This document shows positions 1 through 12,696 of a DNA stretch of 64,000 nt, in pieces. Numbering within the stretch: position 1 is the stretch's first letter; every line of letters begins with the position of its first letter. The stretch comes from Dimorphilus gyrociliatus (taxonomy: Eukaryota > Annelida > Polychaeta > Dinophilidae), in contig CAJFCJ010000003.1 of NCBI GenBank assembly GCA_904063045.1, forward strand, positions 806,001 through 870,000, read 5' to 3'. Both the position numbers and the translations under genes were made by a program. Below the pieces are notes generated by a model that worked only from the letters and a program-made list of their open reading frames with translations, was not told the origin of the DNA and searched no databases.

Positions 1-497
1 AAGGAAAAATAATAAATACTATACACATGAATGTATAATGTATCTGCATATTTTATTTTGGTTTATTGTTTATATTAATATACTCAATTAAATTCTATAT
101 TAATGAAATATAAGAAAACAATGATTTTATTGACATTTGTGTTTTTTTGCGAATGGGAATAACAATCGCAATTATTTTCATCTTAAAATGAGAAGAAATT
201 TAGAATATTTTGATATTTTTAGTTAATATTCAATGTATTTATAAAAAATATACTAATACTGATAAGGAGAAACTTCAATTTTTTTCAAGTTTCTTCTTCG
301 TTGAAACTAAAAGCACCAACATAGTTTTTTTGTTTGCTCTTTTCTCTGTTATTTTTTTTACCTATTCTACCAAAAATTCATTCAGTTTGTATAATTTAGA
401 GAAATCGGCGGGAAAAACTAAGTCAAAGATTGTTCTTAAATATTGAAGTAAAAAAAGAAGCAAACAAGACAAAACGTAAGGGAAATGAAAGATATGC

Positions 498-1831
498 TTA
501 AAACTCATCGTGTCTTCCTAATGCTTCTCCAAAGTCAGTTGCTTGACTTCCAACAAATAGGTCGTACTTTTCTAACACTTCGTCTTTGGTTAATTTCCCG
601 TCCTTATAAATATGGATAATATTAATTAGTTACTATTGGTCATGTGATTGTATAGAGAAGAAATATATCACTTACCTTACTAATATCCGCTTCTTGAATT
701 AAATGTTTGGCTTCTGAATCAGAATGATCGTAATCTTCAGGTATTATCCAATCTTTTACTTCGTCACGATCCATAAAACCGTCTTTATTCTTATCTCTAT
801 AATTTATAAACTGATCCCTTTCTTCCTTAATCCACGATGGTTCACTTCCATCCCCTTCTTCGTCCTCTTCACGCCATAAATCTCCTTTTTAAGGTTATTA
901 AATTAATAATACATAGTAAGCTTAGAAGAAAGATAATATATTAACAAATATTTACTTATAAACTCTTCAATATCTATTTTACCATCACCATTTCTATCAA
1001 TGTCCTCAATAGTTTCATCAACAACAACATCTCTCATATATTCTGCGTCTTCCGGATGTAGAAAGTACACAAATTCTTCTCTACTTAACAAACTATCATT
1101 ATTTAAATCAGCCTTATTCCACCTTCTTTCATCTCTTTTAATAAGATTTTTGACACTTTCATCATCTTCTTCAGTTTCGCTACCTGGTCCGTAAGTTATT
1201 CTTTTATAACTTTCAAAGTTTAACAAATTATCTTGTAAATCGTTTTTAAAGTCTTTCCAATGGTTATCAGTGTCTGTGGAGGTATATCGAGTTTGTACGT
1301 ATTGTATCCAAGTACGTAGTTCTCGTTCAGTAACAAAGCCATCACCATCCTTATCGATTTTATCATAAATTTTCCTGAAATGAAAGAATTTACTTAACTC
1401 CAAATACAATTGTTTGATTATGGATTTAACACGTTCAAATGTCTAATGTGACACTTTGAATAAGCTAAAACTGTGTATATGACGTGTATAGTTTATAAAT
1501 AGGTTGACAAACCCCAGTTTTTCTTTGCTTTCTGTTGGTGATAAATTTTCAAAGTCTTTAGCCTCATTCCTTCCTAAGAAAGCTTCATGATCGAACTCGG
1601 AATTGTGAAGTTCACCAGCTCCATGATCAATATCACTCAGTTTCTGTTGATTTTACAAAAATTAAATAACTATTTTAAAATATAAATCATTTTCTTTTCC
1701 ATGATTTTTTTTATGATAAAATTACAAACCTTTTCTAAAATTTTATTTAATTCTCTATGAGGTTTTGGTATAGCGGAAAACGTGGCAGATACAATTAGAA
1801 ATGAAAAAATTATATGACAATAAGTTTTCAT
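498..1831 (-). CDS. CALU: Calumenin/reticulocalbin-like (CREC family) ER calcium-binding protein
   Basis: Five coding exons (5' to 3': 1730-1831, 1513-1643, 956-1374, 676-884, 498-602) join in frame to give 321 codons, close to the usual 315 for calumenin. The start at 1831 opens a hydrophobic signal peptide ([20 protein letters not shown]). The protein ends in HDEF, the ER-retention type tail of CREC proteins. EF-hand loops are seen at about residues 85-96 ([12 protein letters not shown]), 167-178, 204-215, 248-259 and 284-295 ([12 protein letters not shown]). The position expected for EF-hand 2 (about 123-134) is degenerate and lacks the acidic ligands. The stretch before EF1 ([19 protein letters not shown]) is typical of the family. 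Family role: low-affinity calcium buffering and chaperone-like work in the secretory pathway. Calumenin and reticulocalbin paralogues are hard to separate by eye; HDEF and length favour calumenin. Confidence 0.93.
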
Positions 1832-2351
1832 AATTGATTATTCGTGATAAAAAAATTCTATTCTATCTGAAAATAAAATAAGTTGAAAGTAATTAAGTAG
1901 TAACTACCTAACTTTTACATTTGTTCTAAATTGGTTCGGATGGCATTATTTTACTACCTTAGCTGAAAAAAAAGAGTTTGTCGTGCTCCTGATCCGAACC
2001 CTGTGAACTCTTAAAAATAAAGTTGCCAACTCTGTTTTAACCAGTAAGCTTTCGAGTTATAGGTCACGAGACCAGTTTAAAGGATAGTAGCAAATCATCA
2101 TTGGGCGCATACGTGTAATACTAGCAGACGAACTTATATTAGTGCCACCTATATCCTTATATAGGAACTTCGAAGAATGCTTTTAAAGCTGAGAGTGAAA
2201 AAATTGGTACGAAAAATTCAAAGAAATTGAATTTTAATTTAATAAATAATTAATCAATTTTTTTCGATTTTAAAGACTGACTCAGTAATATTTTTTGGAA
2301 TTATTTTTGAATTTATACTCTGCGGTCTTAGTAAAACCTCCGTTTTCCAAA
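1832..2351. promoter_or_regulatory. Divergent intergenic promoter region, calumenin / SR-like gene
   Basis: This 520 bp gap separates two start codons pointing away from each other, so it must hold both 5' UTRs and both promoters unless an unseen 5' non-coding exon lies elsewhere. A TATA-like stretch (tccttatatagg) sits near 2154-2165. No other element is clear. The bidirectional role is inferred from gene layout only. Confidence 0.5.
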
Positions 2352-5202
2352 ATGGCGTCCGACGACGAGGTAAATCTTGCTTTTATTTATTAAAGCATCT
2401 ATCTTTTTTACTTTCATGAAGTTTATGTGTTAGCAATGTGTTTGTAAAGTAAATGAATCAATAGTCTATGCATTAATAAATCTACTTTTAAGTTTTAATA
2501 TTAGTAATGAATTTTAAAACAAACTAATTAATTACGTTTCAGGACTTGGATTTGGACGCACTCAGGGCAGCTGCATTAAAGAGCTGCAACATAATTGAAA
2601 ATAAGGTTTGTATAGTTGTAACAGTTTTGATGATCATTTTTTCATATTTAATAAATGAGCAGTCCAACCTACCTAAAAGATCTAGTATACATATAAATCC
2701 ACGAAAAGTTCAAGTTTCAAACAATGCAGCGCCTTTCAACGTATTCCCAAAGAAAATCAGAGGGGTATGTTAATTGAAATTTTAATTAAAAATTCTATTA
2801 CCAAACATTTTCTCTTTGTAGCAAAACTACGAAAGACAAAATTTTAGAAGACCAGGACGAAATAAATTCCGAAGTCAAAGAAATAGTAATTTAGTTGTTC
2901 TAACCCAAGCAGAAGAGCCTACCATTCAAGCATCTCAAGTAGAAATGATCCGGCCCCAGGATAAATGGGGAGGAACAAGATCTTATGAAAAGAAAATAAA
3001 TAAAGGTATGGATAAAACCTTGTTTTTTCTTTTTTTCGAATAATAATATTTTCTAAAAAGAAAAATTGAAAAAAACCTGAAAATAAACTTTATATAAGTT
3101 AAAAGAAAAAAAAGAAAAAGAATATTAAAGGTTTAATTAATTAGTTTGCACAATTTTTTCATTTTTGAAATGTCCCATGAAATGACATACAACTTATTTG
3201 TTCAATTTTCAAACAAAAATCAATAAAAAGAATATATTCATTCATATATTGATTACGTAATTCTTGTTTATTTGATACATAGCTAATTAATTAGTAAAAA
3301 TATTTCTATTATAAGATGATAAATATCTTGAAAAGGTGTTTTTTTTATTGTTTTATTAGTTAAGCTAGTTTCAAAGTATTTTTATGTTATCTATTTATTT
3401 ATATATAAAATGTTCTTTAAACGTAATAAATGATTTACGTTTATTATATTTATATTCTGTTTATATGCTCTATTAAGTCTATTATACTTTTGTTTTCCTT
3501 TTTTTTTCCTTTACATGTTTATTTTTTTCGTCATTTATTTAGATTGTGCCGATAAATTTAAACGCTATGATAATTCGGAATCAGAAGAGGAGGTTAATAG
3601 TAGAACTTCAACACCGCCTATGGACGATTTACTCTCTGATGATAATATAGAAGCAGTGGAAAAGCTGGATGAGAATTCTTTCCCTAATGAAGACGTTTTA
3701 AGTAGTACGAAAGACGAGGATATTGAGTTGAATGACAACGATTTGTTGAATAGTGAAAAATTTGATTCTGACGAAGAATTTGATGGAGACTGTCTAAAAG
3801 ATGAACTAACAAACAGTTCTAGGGAAAATAATGATATTCTTGACGAACAGGATACAGATGACAAGGATATATCAAAAGAACAACTAGAACTCTTTAACCA
3901 CAAGAGTGACGACGATTTTCTGCAGATTGAGGAGGAGGAGGAGCAAGAAGAAAGAAATCATGAACATAGGAAACGAGCCGACAGTGAGACTAGTGCTCTC
4001 TCATTACGAGCACCAAGCGACTATGATGATATTTTAGATGAGAGTGGAGACGAAAAAAATGAAGAAAAATTACAAACTCCAAGAGTTCGCTCAAGGAGCC
4101 CAGTCATGCAGCGCCGTGCACATGATCGTGTTCGAAATTCCCCACCTTATTCCGATGACGGCCGAAAGCAGAGAGAACGAGATCGTCGAAGAGGTCGTCA
4201 TAGGAAAGAAAAGAAAAGCAGATCCAGGTCGAGGTCAAGAAGGTTTCCCAGAGAAAACAGCATCGAAAGCAAAAGCATTCGGAGTGTCAAGAATTCAACA
4301 GCTAACAACTCAAGAGACTGTAGTAGAAGTCCAGGTAAATTTGACCAATAATAACTTTAATTTAAAGAAACACTCTCATAGTTACTATTAAGTTATTTTT
4401 CCGAACTATAAAAGTTTAAGCGCGGTATCTAGTATTTACTATCAAAACTTGTGAAATAGTAATAAAATAGAACGTTAAGCTTGGAAGATTTTATAAATGC
4501 TTTATTCTTTAATAAGAAATTCAAACTTTTTAACTCAGTAAAGATAACTTTATTTCTCAATGCCAAAAAATATGTTCGAAATATTTATAACAAACAATAC
4601 TTTATTCTTGTTTGTATTAAGCATTTACAAAACTCTGGTACACATACGTAATATATGCTTTTATATATTTTATATAAAGCTATATTTGACATACAAGTCT
4701 AGATAACTCTATATAATATTTGATTCAGTTAATAAATATAAAATGCACAGTTGATGATCAATAAAAATAATAGTAGAAATGAAGACATTTCAAAGATCTG
4801 GGGGATTATAAATATTCTATAACGATTAGATATCACTACGTTACATGAAGTGTACAATTCTGTGATATTTTGTCTGAAATACAATTAGAACAATTTTTCA
4901 AAGTAAAGGAAGGTTTTTGAAGTATTTGCAATGATTTTGAAGAACATCTGTTTGGTTTTATTTTTTCTTTGCTATAAATTTCTTTGGTTCAAAAACTCAG
5001 AGGAAACTTTGTATCATATACAATTATTAGGCGTGAAGTGCAGTAGGTGGAGAAAGAACTAAGTAATTTTTTTTTTACAGCGCCATCTAGAACCTCTGTT
5101 CATGATCGTTTGGGGCAAAGACTAGATGGAACTTCACGAAGTCATCCAAGTAGTCCAAAAAGAGATAGTCGTTCTAGAAGAGTAGTGGAGAAAATACATT
5201 AG
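2352..5202 (+). CDS. Acidic, arginine/serine-rich protein, probably nuclear; not identified
   Basis: Six coding exons (2352-2369, 2543-2605, 2663-2764, 2822-3005, 3543-4334, 5081-5202) keep phase throughout and give 426 residues. The start MASDDEDLDLDALRAAALKS resembles short N-terminal motifs in some RNA-processing proteins, but I cannot assign an orthologue. Exon 4 encodes an Arg/Asn/Gln-rich stretch; the long exon 5 is very acidic (DLLSDDNIEAVEK, EEEEEQEE) and then turns into an RS-rich segment (KSRSRSRSRR) after SRSPVMQRR. The last exon carries RTSVHDRLGQR and further SP/RS dipeptides. Composition suggests a disordered nuclear protein linked to mRNA processing; this is inference. Exon 3 has a possible tandem acceptor (see findings). 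An upstream Met at 3515 lies in intron sequence and is not the start. Intron 4335-5080 is 746 bp with nothing notable. Confidence 0.82.
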
Positions 5203-7030
5203 AGGTGATTATAAAACTCTAAAAAGATTTCATTATCATGCATTATGGCTAGAAAAAAAAATCATCTTTAAAAAAGCGCCTGAAAATGAAGAGTTATGTG
5301 GATTAAAAAACAAACCAAACAAAATGCACAAAACTTAACATAATGCTAAAACTCAAATGTTACTTAAAAACAAACAAAAAGGAAAAAAAAACACTGAGAG
5401 TTTTGTTTTTCCTTTCTAATTTTTTTTTTTTAATGTACAAAAGAATATTTTTTACTTGATAAAAAAAAAAAACCAACAGCAACAAAATACTGTTAAAAGT
5501 AATGAAGAACATATATTTCTTTTTGCATTTTTTGAAATGCGCAAATAAACTAGCTACTTGTAGTAAAAGAAAAAAAAATTATAAAAGAAATACAATACGA
5601 CCAACCTGAAAAAAAAAATATTTGATAAAATATCTCAGGGAAAACAATAATAATATTCATATATACTTTAAATACTGTACAAATAGAAGTAATCATTTCT
5701 GCTTCTTTTTTTTTCCCTCGTTGACTAATATACAGTATACAATATCTTAATGTACTTATATAAATATGGATATAGGGAATTATATAAAATATGTAAATAT
5801 TTTGTACCTAATGTCAAAATATGAATATTATGCTATTAAGAAAGAATTTTTGTCTGTTATTTGACAATTATTTAAACTTAGTATGAGAAGGAAACAATAT
5901 TAATCTATCGTTTATTGAACTTAATATTGCTACTGCACTTAATTATACTCATACTATTTATGTTAATCTGTTCATGATTTACATTGAAAACTGTAAGTCT
6001 TAAATTTCATTAACGTTCCGAGTTGAATGTAAAATGGAAAGCTTGAATTTCAATCTTAAGGAAGTTGTACCTATATATGTCTATATAGATATAATCTTTA
6101 AAGGGAAAAGAAGGGGAAAAAGTCAAAAATTTGCTTAGAGAAATTTCTTTACGTCCTTTATTATATTTCTTCTAGGATGAAGAAGAGAAGATTGAATCGT
6201 TTATTAACCTACTTGACTTTTTTTTATACATAAAAAACTACAATTGTGTTTCTTTTCATTTTTTTCTACTTCGTCATCTAAATATGTGTGAAAATTTCGC
6301 ATATACGTATGTTATATATGTAAGCAAGAATGGATTTATGTCTACGTTTGTACATATCTACGTCTTCAACAGCCAAGGAGACATTTTTCCAAGAAAATTT
6401 AATATATTTTAAAAAGAGTATGCATTTGGTTGTTCAAATGTGTTTTTTTAGCAATTTCATATATATATTAGTATATATAAATATTTTATTTCTTTACATT
6501 TCTCTCAATTCTTTTATATGGTGCTATTTTTCCTGCAGAAAGTTTTAAGAAGATAAAAAAAATTCAATACAGAATTTAAGAAATATCATATATTTTGCCT
6601 AATTCCTTTTTAGGGTTGTTTTATTTGATCTAAATAATGAAAATAGGGTATATTTTTTTCAATGTATATAATCAACTACTTATATTATATCTTCTTAACA
6701 AAACAAAAATGTTTTCTTAGTAGGATAATAAAGATTTATCGCGATGATAAGAGAAACAGTTGTAAGTCTATTAATTAAAATCCTTGAAAATTTTTGCTAA
6801 AGTTTCTACTCTAATGTAACGAATTGACTAAAATGTAATATGATAGCCTATAGGTACTTAAATATTTCAATTACTATTACGTTTTTAGACTATAATTCTT
6901 CATCCTTCCTAATTTTCTTCTATTTATCTCGAATAAATGATAAATATCTATATAGTGGTATAGAAACTGTAATAATAAGCCTAGAATAGAGCGAGTTAAC
7001 AAAAACGTTATTATTAGATAATTGTCTCAA
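5203..7030. other. Convergent 3' region between the SR-like gene and the DOK7-like gene
   Basis: No coding region was recognised. The sequence is very AT-rich with A-runs and T-runs. It should hold the 3' UTR of the plus-strand gene and perhaps part of the 3' UTR of the minus-strand adaptor. A possible poly(A) signal for the plus gene is AATAAA at 5544-5549. An interrupted TA array lies at 6461-6480. Confidence 0.5.
5544..5549 (+). terminator. Candidate poly(A) signal for the SR-like gene
   Basis: AATAAA lies about 340 nt downstream of the stop codon at 5200-5202. In such AT-rich sequence the hexamer is common by chance, so use is unproven. Confidence 0.35.
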
Positions 7031-7040
7031 TTTATTTATT
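7031..7040 (-). terminator. Candidate overlapping poly(A) signals for the DOK7-like gene
   Basis: TTTATTTATT on the plus strand gives two overlapping AATAAA hexamers on the minus strand, about 290 nt beyond the adaptor stop codon at 7327-7329. The position is plausible; the hexamer alone is weak evidence in this composition. Confidence 0.4.
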
Positions 7041-7144
7041 GTGTTTATCAGCATGGAACTGTATGTATTTTCCGTATCTTTACAAATCTATCTTAACTTG
7101 GAATCAAAAAAAAGAGAAGAAAACAAGATGACAGTTTTCCAAAA

Positions 7145-7150
<6 letters not shown>

Positions 7151-7176
<26 letters not shown>
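7151..7176. repeat. (TA)n microsatellite
   Basis: A TA alternation of about 26 bp in the probable 3' UTR of the DOK7-like gene. Confidence 0.9.
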
Positions 7177-7182
<6 letters not shown>

Positions 7183-7326
7183 CAGATATAAATATATATA
7201 TAAAGTTTATAATGAATTAAACGAAATATAATAATAAAACGGAAAGAGTTTTTCGAAGTGTACAAAAAGAGACGAAGAAAAGAGATGGCAAGTAAAAAGA
7301 GTAGGAACCAGCCCACTCTTAAATAT

Positions 7327-8598
7327 CTACTTTCGGCTTGACGATGAGGAACCCTGTCGATCTCTGAAAGATGTTGCCGAACCTTTTCGTTCTTTAACTC
7401 TTCTTAAAGAGTCATTTGAACCTCTTTTAGCCGAATTCGTCCTTCTCAGCGGGCCGCCACTCTCTCTTTGCTGATGGTGAGCTTTTATGACCTCACCAGC
7501 CGCCTGTGTTGCAGCAATATCGATAACAGCGTAGGGAACTGTTTCTTTTGGCGGTTTAGGCCTATTCTTCTTTGTAGTCGATCTCGTAAAATCGATTTCG
7601 GCGTAGTTCAGGGCCGGATTTGCTATTTCGGCCCTGGGAGAGGTCATATTCACGTAATCGTGACTTTCCTTTGACTTTGCCGATTTGGGGCTTTCGCCAT
7701 CATTGGAGGATGGATACGACATTGAATCGAAGCTAAATACTGACGATTTTGAAGACGGTGTATACTGAGCTGCAGGTGACCTCCTGTCGACTTTATAGTA
7801 TTCCTGACCGTGTTTTGGCTTCGACTGAGTCGTTGAAAGTGTGGTCGATTGGACTGTTGTTAATAAACGGTCGTGGCTTTGACTTTGACTTGGGCGGGAA
7901 GAAGTAGTGCTGCCTCCTATTAAAACGGAGAGAAAATTCATTAAAATGTCGGAAATAGTTAAATATTTAAGCGGAAAAAGAAATAGATATTGTCGGCTAT
8001 TGGCAGTTTCCGCTCTCTTATTTCTCCTTATCCTTTTCTAAGGTATTTATAGACCTACAGTTAATCACTAAAATTTCCTGTTGGGAAGCCTTATGATTTT
8101 TACTTGAAAAAAAAAACTGGAAAATTCCAGTTTTTAATTAACGCTAACAAAAATCCGCAGTAATCGCGATAAATAATATATAACGATATTTAAAAAAAAT
8201 CACTAACGATATAAACAATGCACTCATTTTCTTTCCTTTAAAAGCGAGAAATGGCAAGAGGAGGAGGGTGGAGGGGGGCTGGAGAAGAAAGGTAGAGGGA
8301 ATTGGAAGAAATAAGACCGCTTCTTTTGCGTGAATGTGCGCAACAAGAGTCGTAAAGGAAAGAAAAACTAATTCGAAAAAAAACAATGAAATATAACAAA
8401 TATAAGAGTGGGAGGCGGAGGAGTAGATGCAAGGATAATGGCTAAGAGAGAAACTGAGGAGATTAAATATATACCCTTTTGTCTTTACCTCGAAAATTAA
8501 ATTACTTGTATAGATTTTACGTAAGTTAAATTAAACTTTTTATATATTAATTTTTATTTCTAATTAATACTGCAATGCCGTGCTGTTTCAGCTCTTTT

Positions 8599-8637
<39 letters not shown>

Positions 8638-10680
8638 CCTGTATGTTTCTTTTTGTATGATTATTTTACTTCTCTGATAGCGACAAGAGATGAGTGTTGG
8701 AATAACTATATCAATAAATTGAAGACAACGAAATAATAAGTCATCCATTATCTCCAACGGTAAGGCTTAAAAAAGAGAGACTTAAAAGGTGTGCGTTAGT
8801 TTTAAGGAAACGCTATCTGTATAAATATTAGCAGCTCTAAGTTATGAATTTGCTTCGTTTGACCTTTTAAAACGCTGCAGTTTAGCAGCTTCACGAAAGA
8901 CGCCTACTCATTTTCCTTTTATCTGGATAGAAAATAAAAGCATGCTTAAAGCAACTTTTCCCTTTTTCTTAAGAGAAAATACAATTATTAAAGATCTGAC
9001 TAAAACTCTTTGCCCTCGTGAATAGAAATTGTATTACACTATTTGATTGCACGAAGACTGCTGATTCTTTATTTCCTTTAGCAAAGATATCTTTTAGGTT
9101 CACTATTCTATTTTTTTTTCTTTTTTTTTACCTAATCATCATTTGATTCTTTCCTTTGATATCTCTCGGCCATTTTAAATTTGTACAAAAGATAATTTAA
9201 ATTCAATTGATTATTAAGATAATACTAATTGTATCAATCGACTAAATAGCTAAAAAACAAAACAACCTACCAATCATCAGAAATTATACAAGAAAATTTC
9301 CTATTGACTTCTTACGCCTACGCTTCGCTAAACAAACAATTGAAATTTGTTAAATTCTTGGACGTATTTTAATTACACTTGTTGATTTATAATAAAAATT
9401 TCTCTCAACCTACCAGATGTACAGCTTCTTATTAGGATGCTATCCAGAAAAAAACGCATTTACTGAACTTGTGGGCGTCTGAACTGACAATCACCACTAG
9501 ACGCCTTTTTTTATACATGTCTAGGCGTCGCCAGAGTAGTTTCCTATGACGTCACTCCCTTATCCCCAAGCCGTCCCCTCTCCTTTTTACGATAGAGGGG
9601 GAGGGGAAAGCAAACGCTTAATCAGCGTAATTTTTTTGCGGGTTGCAAAATTTTGCGATAGAAAATGCGAGAAAAGAGGCTATCGATCTTTACTAAAATT
9701 TCAATAGATGAGAATTGATAAGCGCCATCTTGAATTTTTGCATAGCGACCTTGAGCTAGACTATTGGTAAAAAAGAACCAAAAATAGAATTTCTGGTAGA
9801 AAACGATTTTTTGCGGAAATTCTTTTCCCTGGGCTTCATCGTGCAAAATTGATGGACGGAATCGTGAGTTTGCCTCCTACGCTGCAGCTCGTGACAAGCT
9901 GCCAATGTCCTTGATTTCTCTTTTTTCTTCACGCAGGTCACAATTTTGCCGATGTATAGAATCACGTAGAATTAATTGAAATTAATTAAAAAGCTGCTAG
10001 GCTCATTTCCCCTTTTCTTGCTTATCTACCGTACATCTCTGTGTACTTCTCTTTATTGTTATGCTTAGAAAAATTCTAATTGTAGTTATGTAGTTTGTAA
10101 CAATAAAAGATGAATATAAAAAGTGAAAGGTAGCGAGAGGGAGAGAATAAGATAAGCGAAAAGAGAGAATAAAACTATTAATAGGATCTAATTGATATAT
10201 ATATATATATATCATTAAAAGTAGACGCAATGTGAAAAAGAGCAAAGAAAAAAGAGAAAAAAAGCTTTTGATTTGGGTTTGAAGGGAATGATAGCAAAAA
10301 TTACAGATAGACTAATAATAAATATTTACTCAAAGTAAAAAGAGGGGAAAATAAAATTCAATCGATAGGTTAAAAGTACTATACGTTTGAGGAAAGGACG
10401 TTATAACTATATAATTAATTTTACGTTTGTTTGTAGTCTTATTTCAAGTTTGCGTAAGTTATCTATATGAAAAGTTTACGATATCATTCATAAGAATTAA
10501 TATGCTTAGTGTTAACATATACACGAAAAGATACGCTAATATGTATATGATAGACAGAAAGATAAATAGCTTAGATGAGATATATACAGAGACTCATAAA
10601 TATAATACATATACATTTATGTAAACGACTATCTATCTATTTGTCTATCCATCTATCTATCTATCCCATCTATCTATTCA

Positions 10681-10713
<33 letters not shown>

Positions 10714-12660
10714 TTTTTTAAGAAGTTGAAAACTAGATGAAGAAGAAGAAAAAAAAGTGATAATCTTCGGTATGTAAAGAAGCGAGTAATGTCACTAAAT
10801 GAATTAATTAATTGAATAAAAAATTGAGTTTTTAATTGCTTTTCCTAAATTTTCTTTTTAACAGAAGTACATTATTTCAAATACGATAAAGGTATCGTAG
10901 ATATTAAATAACTATTACCAATTTTTACCCTTCGACCTAAAATATTCTCCAATGCAGTTGTGCGGAGGCTGCATACCAGCCCTAATACATTAGATAGAAA
11001 TGCGCAAATGGCATATAAACAACAAACAAGACAAAAGAAATATATAAGATAAAAATAACATATAAAAAGAGACAAAACAAGAAAAAGTTATTTATACATA
11101 GTTGGATTATTTTTAAGACACATCAATATGCTTGAAATTGCGTGTAATAAGCAAAAATGATATATGGATATCTCTACATATACATTGTGTATATATTAGT
11201 ATATAAAGTAGTAAGTATACTACACGATCTTGAAAAGGATACAGTAGGTCATCTCTACTCAATAAACTATTATATAAAAATCTATATCGTTAACATTAAA
11301 AATATGAAAATATCATCACGCAAATTGTACAATCATGACAAACCGACTTTTAAAAAAAGAAACATACTGCCAATGGATTTGGGTTTATATGTGATACGCT
11401 TGTATATTTATACGCATGTACATACTACTTATAGGAGTCATGTTACATTTATTAATCTATTATCCCTTATAGATAATTATTCACTATTTAGAGTTAATAA
11501 TTTCTTTTAATAAGCTAAAGAAATATAGAAAGAAGCTAAAAGTCTAACAAAGTTCAATAACCCCTTATTATTATTAGTTCATTTAATCATTCTTTTCTTT
11601 TTCTTTACCTCTTTTTCTCTTTTAACAAAAGAATAAATTAGGCTAATTTTATTTTTTCCTTTTTTTCTTCTTAAAACTAATTTTACTTTTGTTTTCTTTT
11701 TTCTTTTATTCCAGAGTATTTAAAATTTATTTCCGGATCTTTTACATATTGAAAACGACAAGAAAAAAATCAATAAGATATCGTGAGTTAGCATCCCCCA
11801 CTTTATATCGTGATTAGATTGCCAGTCACGACAAACAGGACTAGAAGTTTGGGACGATTTTATTTAGAAATTCAATGTCATACTGATTTGGGTATACATG
11901 CTTATTGTAAAGTATACACACCGTATATTAAAATAGTATTGTCGAGATTTTCTTTTGCGATTTTTACGTTAACAATAATAGACACTTGCGTATATCTATG
12001 TACTAACTGTAGTATACAATTATTTCTAAAAATAGACAGATTTTCTCTCGTTCTCTTTCTCTTTCTTTCTATATATATAAATATCAGCTAGATTATATGA
12101 ACATTAGATATTCTACTTAAAGACATTCTCTAATTTTCCAGGCACCTTTATAAATAGATATTATATGCATGCAGCTATATATTTACAAATACTACGACTG
12201 TTGTGAATGACGAGAAACAATGGCATTAACTAGAATCTAATTTTCTATTCATTTTCTCTCTTCCCTGGACGATGAAAAACACACCTGTCTATCTACACAT
12301 GGGAGAAAAAAAACTTGCAAACTACCAATATTCACAATGCTAAATAATGAGCATTAACCTAAAAAATATCATAATTCACCATTACCGAGATAACAAATCA
12401 ATTGAGTATATCATCTGCGCTTAAGTCTATTTTTATATCTTTAACTTTTGTCTTATTTTTTTTATTTCAATAGTTATATTGTCATGAAGCTAAACTTTTT
12501 CACACGTTGTTTTTATATCTATTCAAGTTGTGCTAAAAAAAATCCATGTACTTTTCTTCACGGTAACGTTAATAGACTGTATAATATAATAATATCTATA
12601 GTCTTAATGGCTGCTTATACACAGGTACATGATTAAAAATAACATGTTTATATATATATA

Positions 12661-12696
<36 letters not shown>

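Noticed and set aside
2600-2773. Reading straight through 2606-2662 as coding, giving a hydrophobic insert
   Set aside because: A donor at 2606 and acceptor at 2660-2662 remove 57 bp in frame; the retained version would put a membrane-like segment in a charged nuclear-type protein. Retention cannot be fully excluded, since it keeps frame.
3565-3903. 112-codon minus-strand open frame, mostly Ser
   Set aside because: Antisense shadow of the acidic exon of the SR-like gene; Ser/Phe runs mirror Glu/Asp/Lys codons.
4038-4391. 117-codon plus-strand open frame
   Set aside because: Another frame of the same SR-like exon; the phase that matches the upstream and downstream exons is different.
11157-11510. 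117-codon plus-strand open frame
   Set aside because: Rich in Ile, Tyr and Lys from AT-rich sequence, inside an intron of the DOK7-like gene, no domain and no splice partners.
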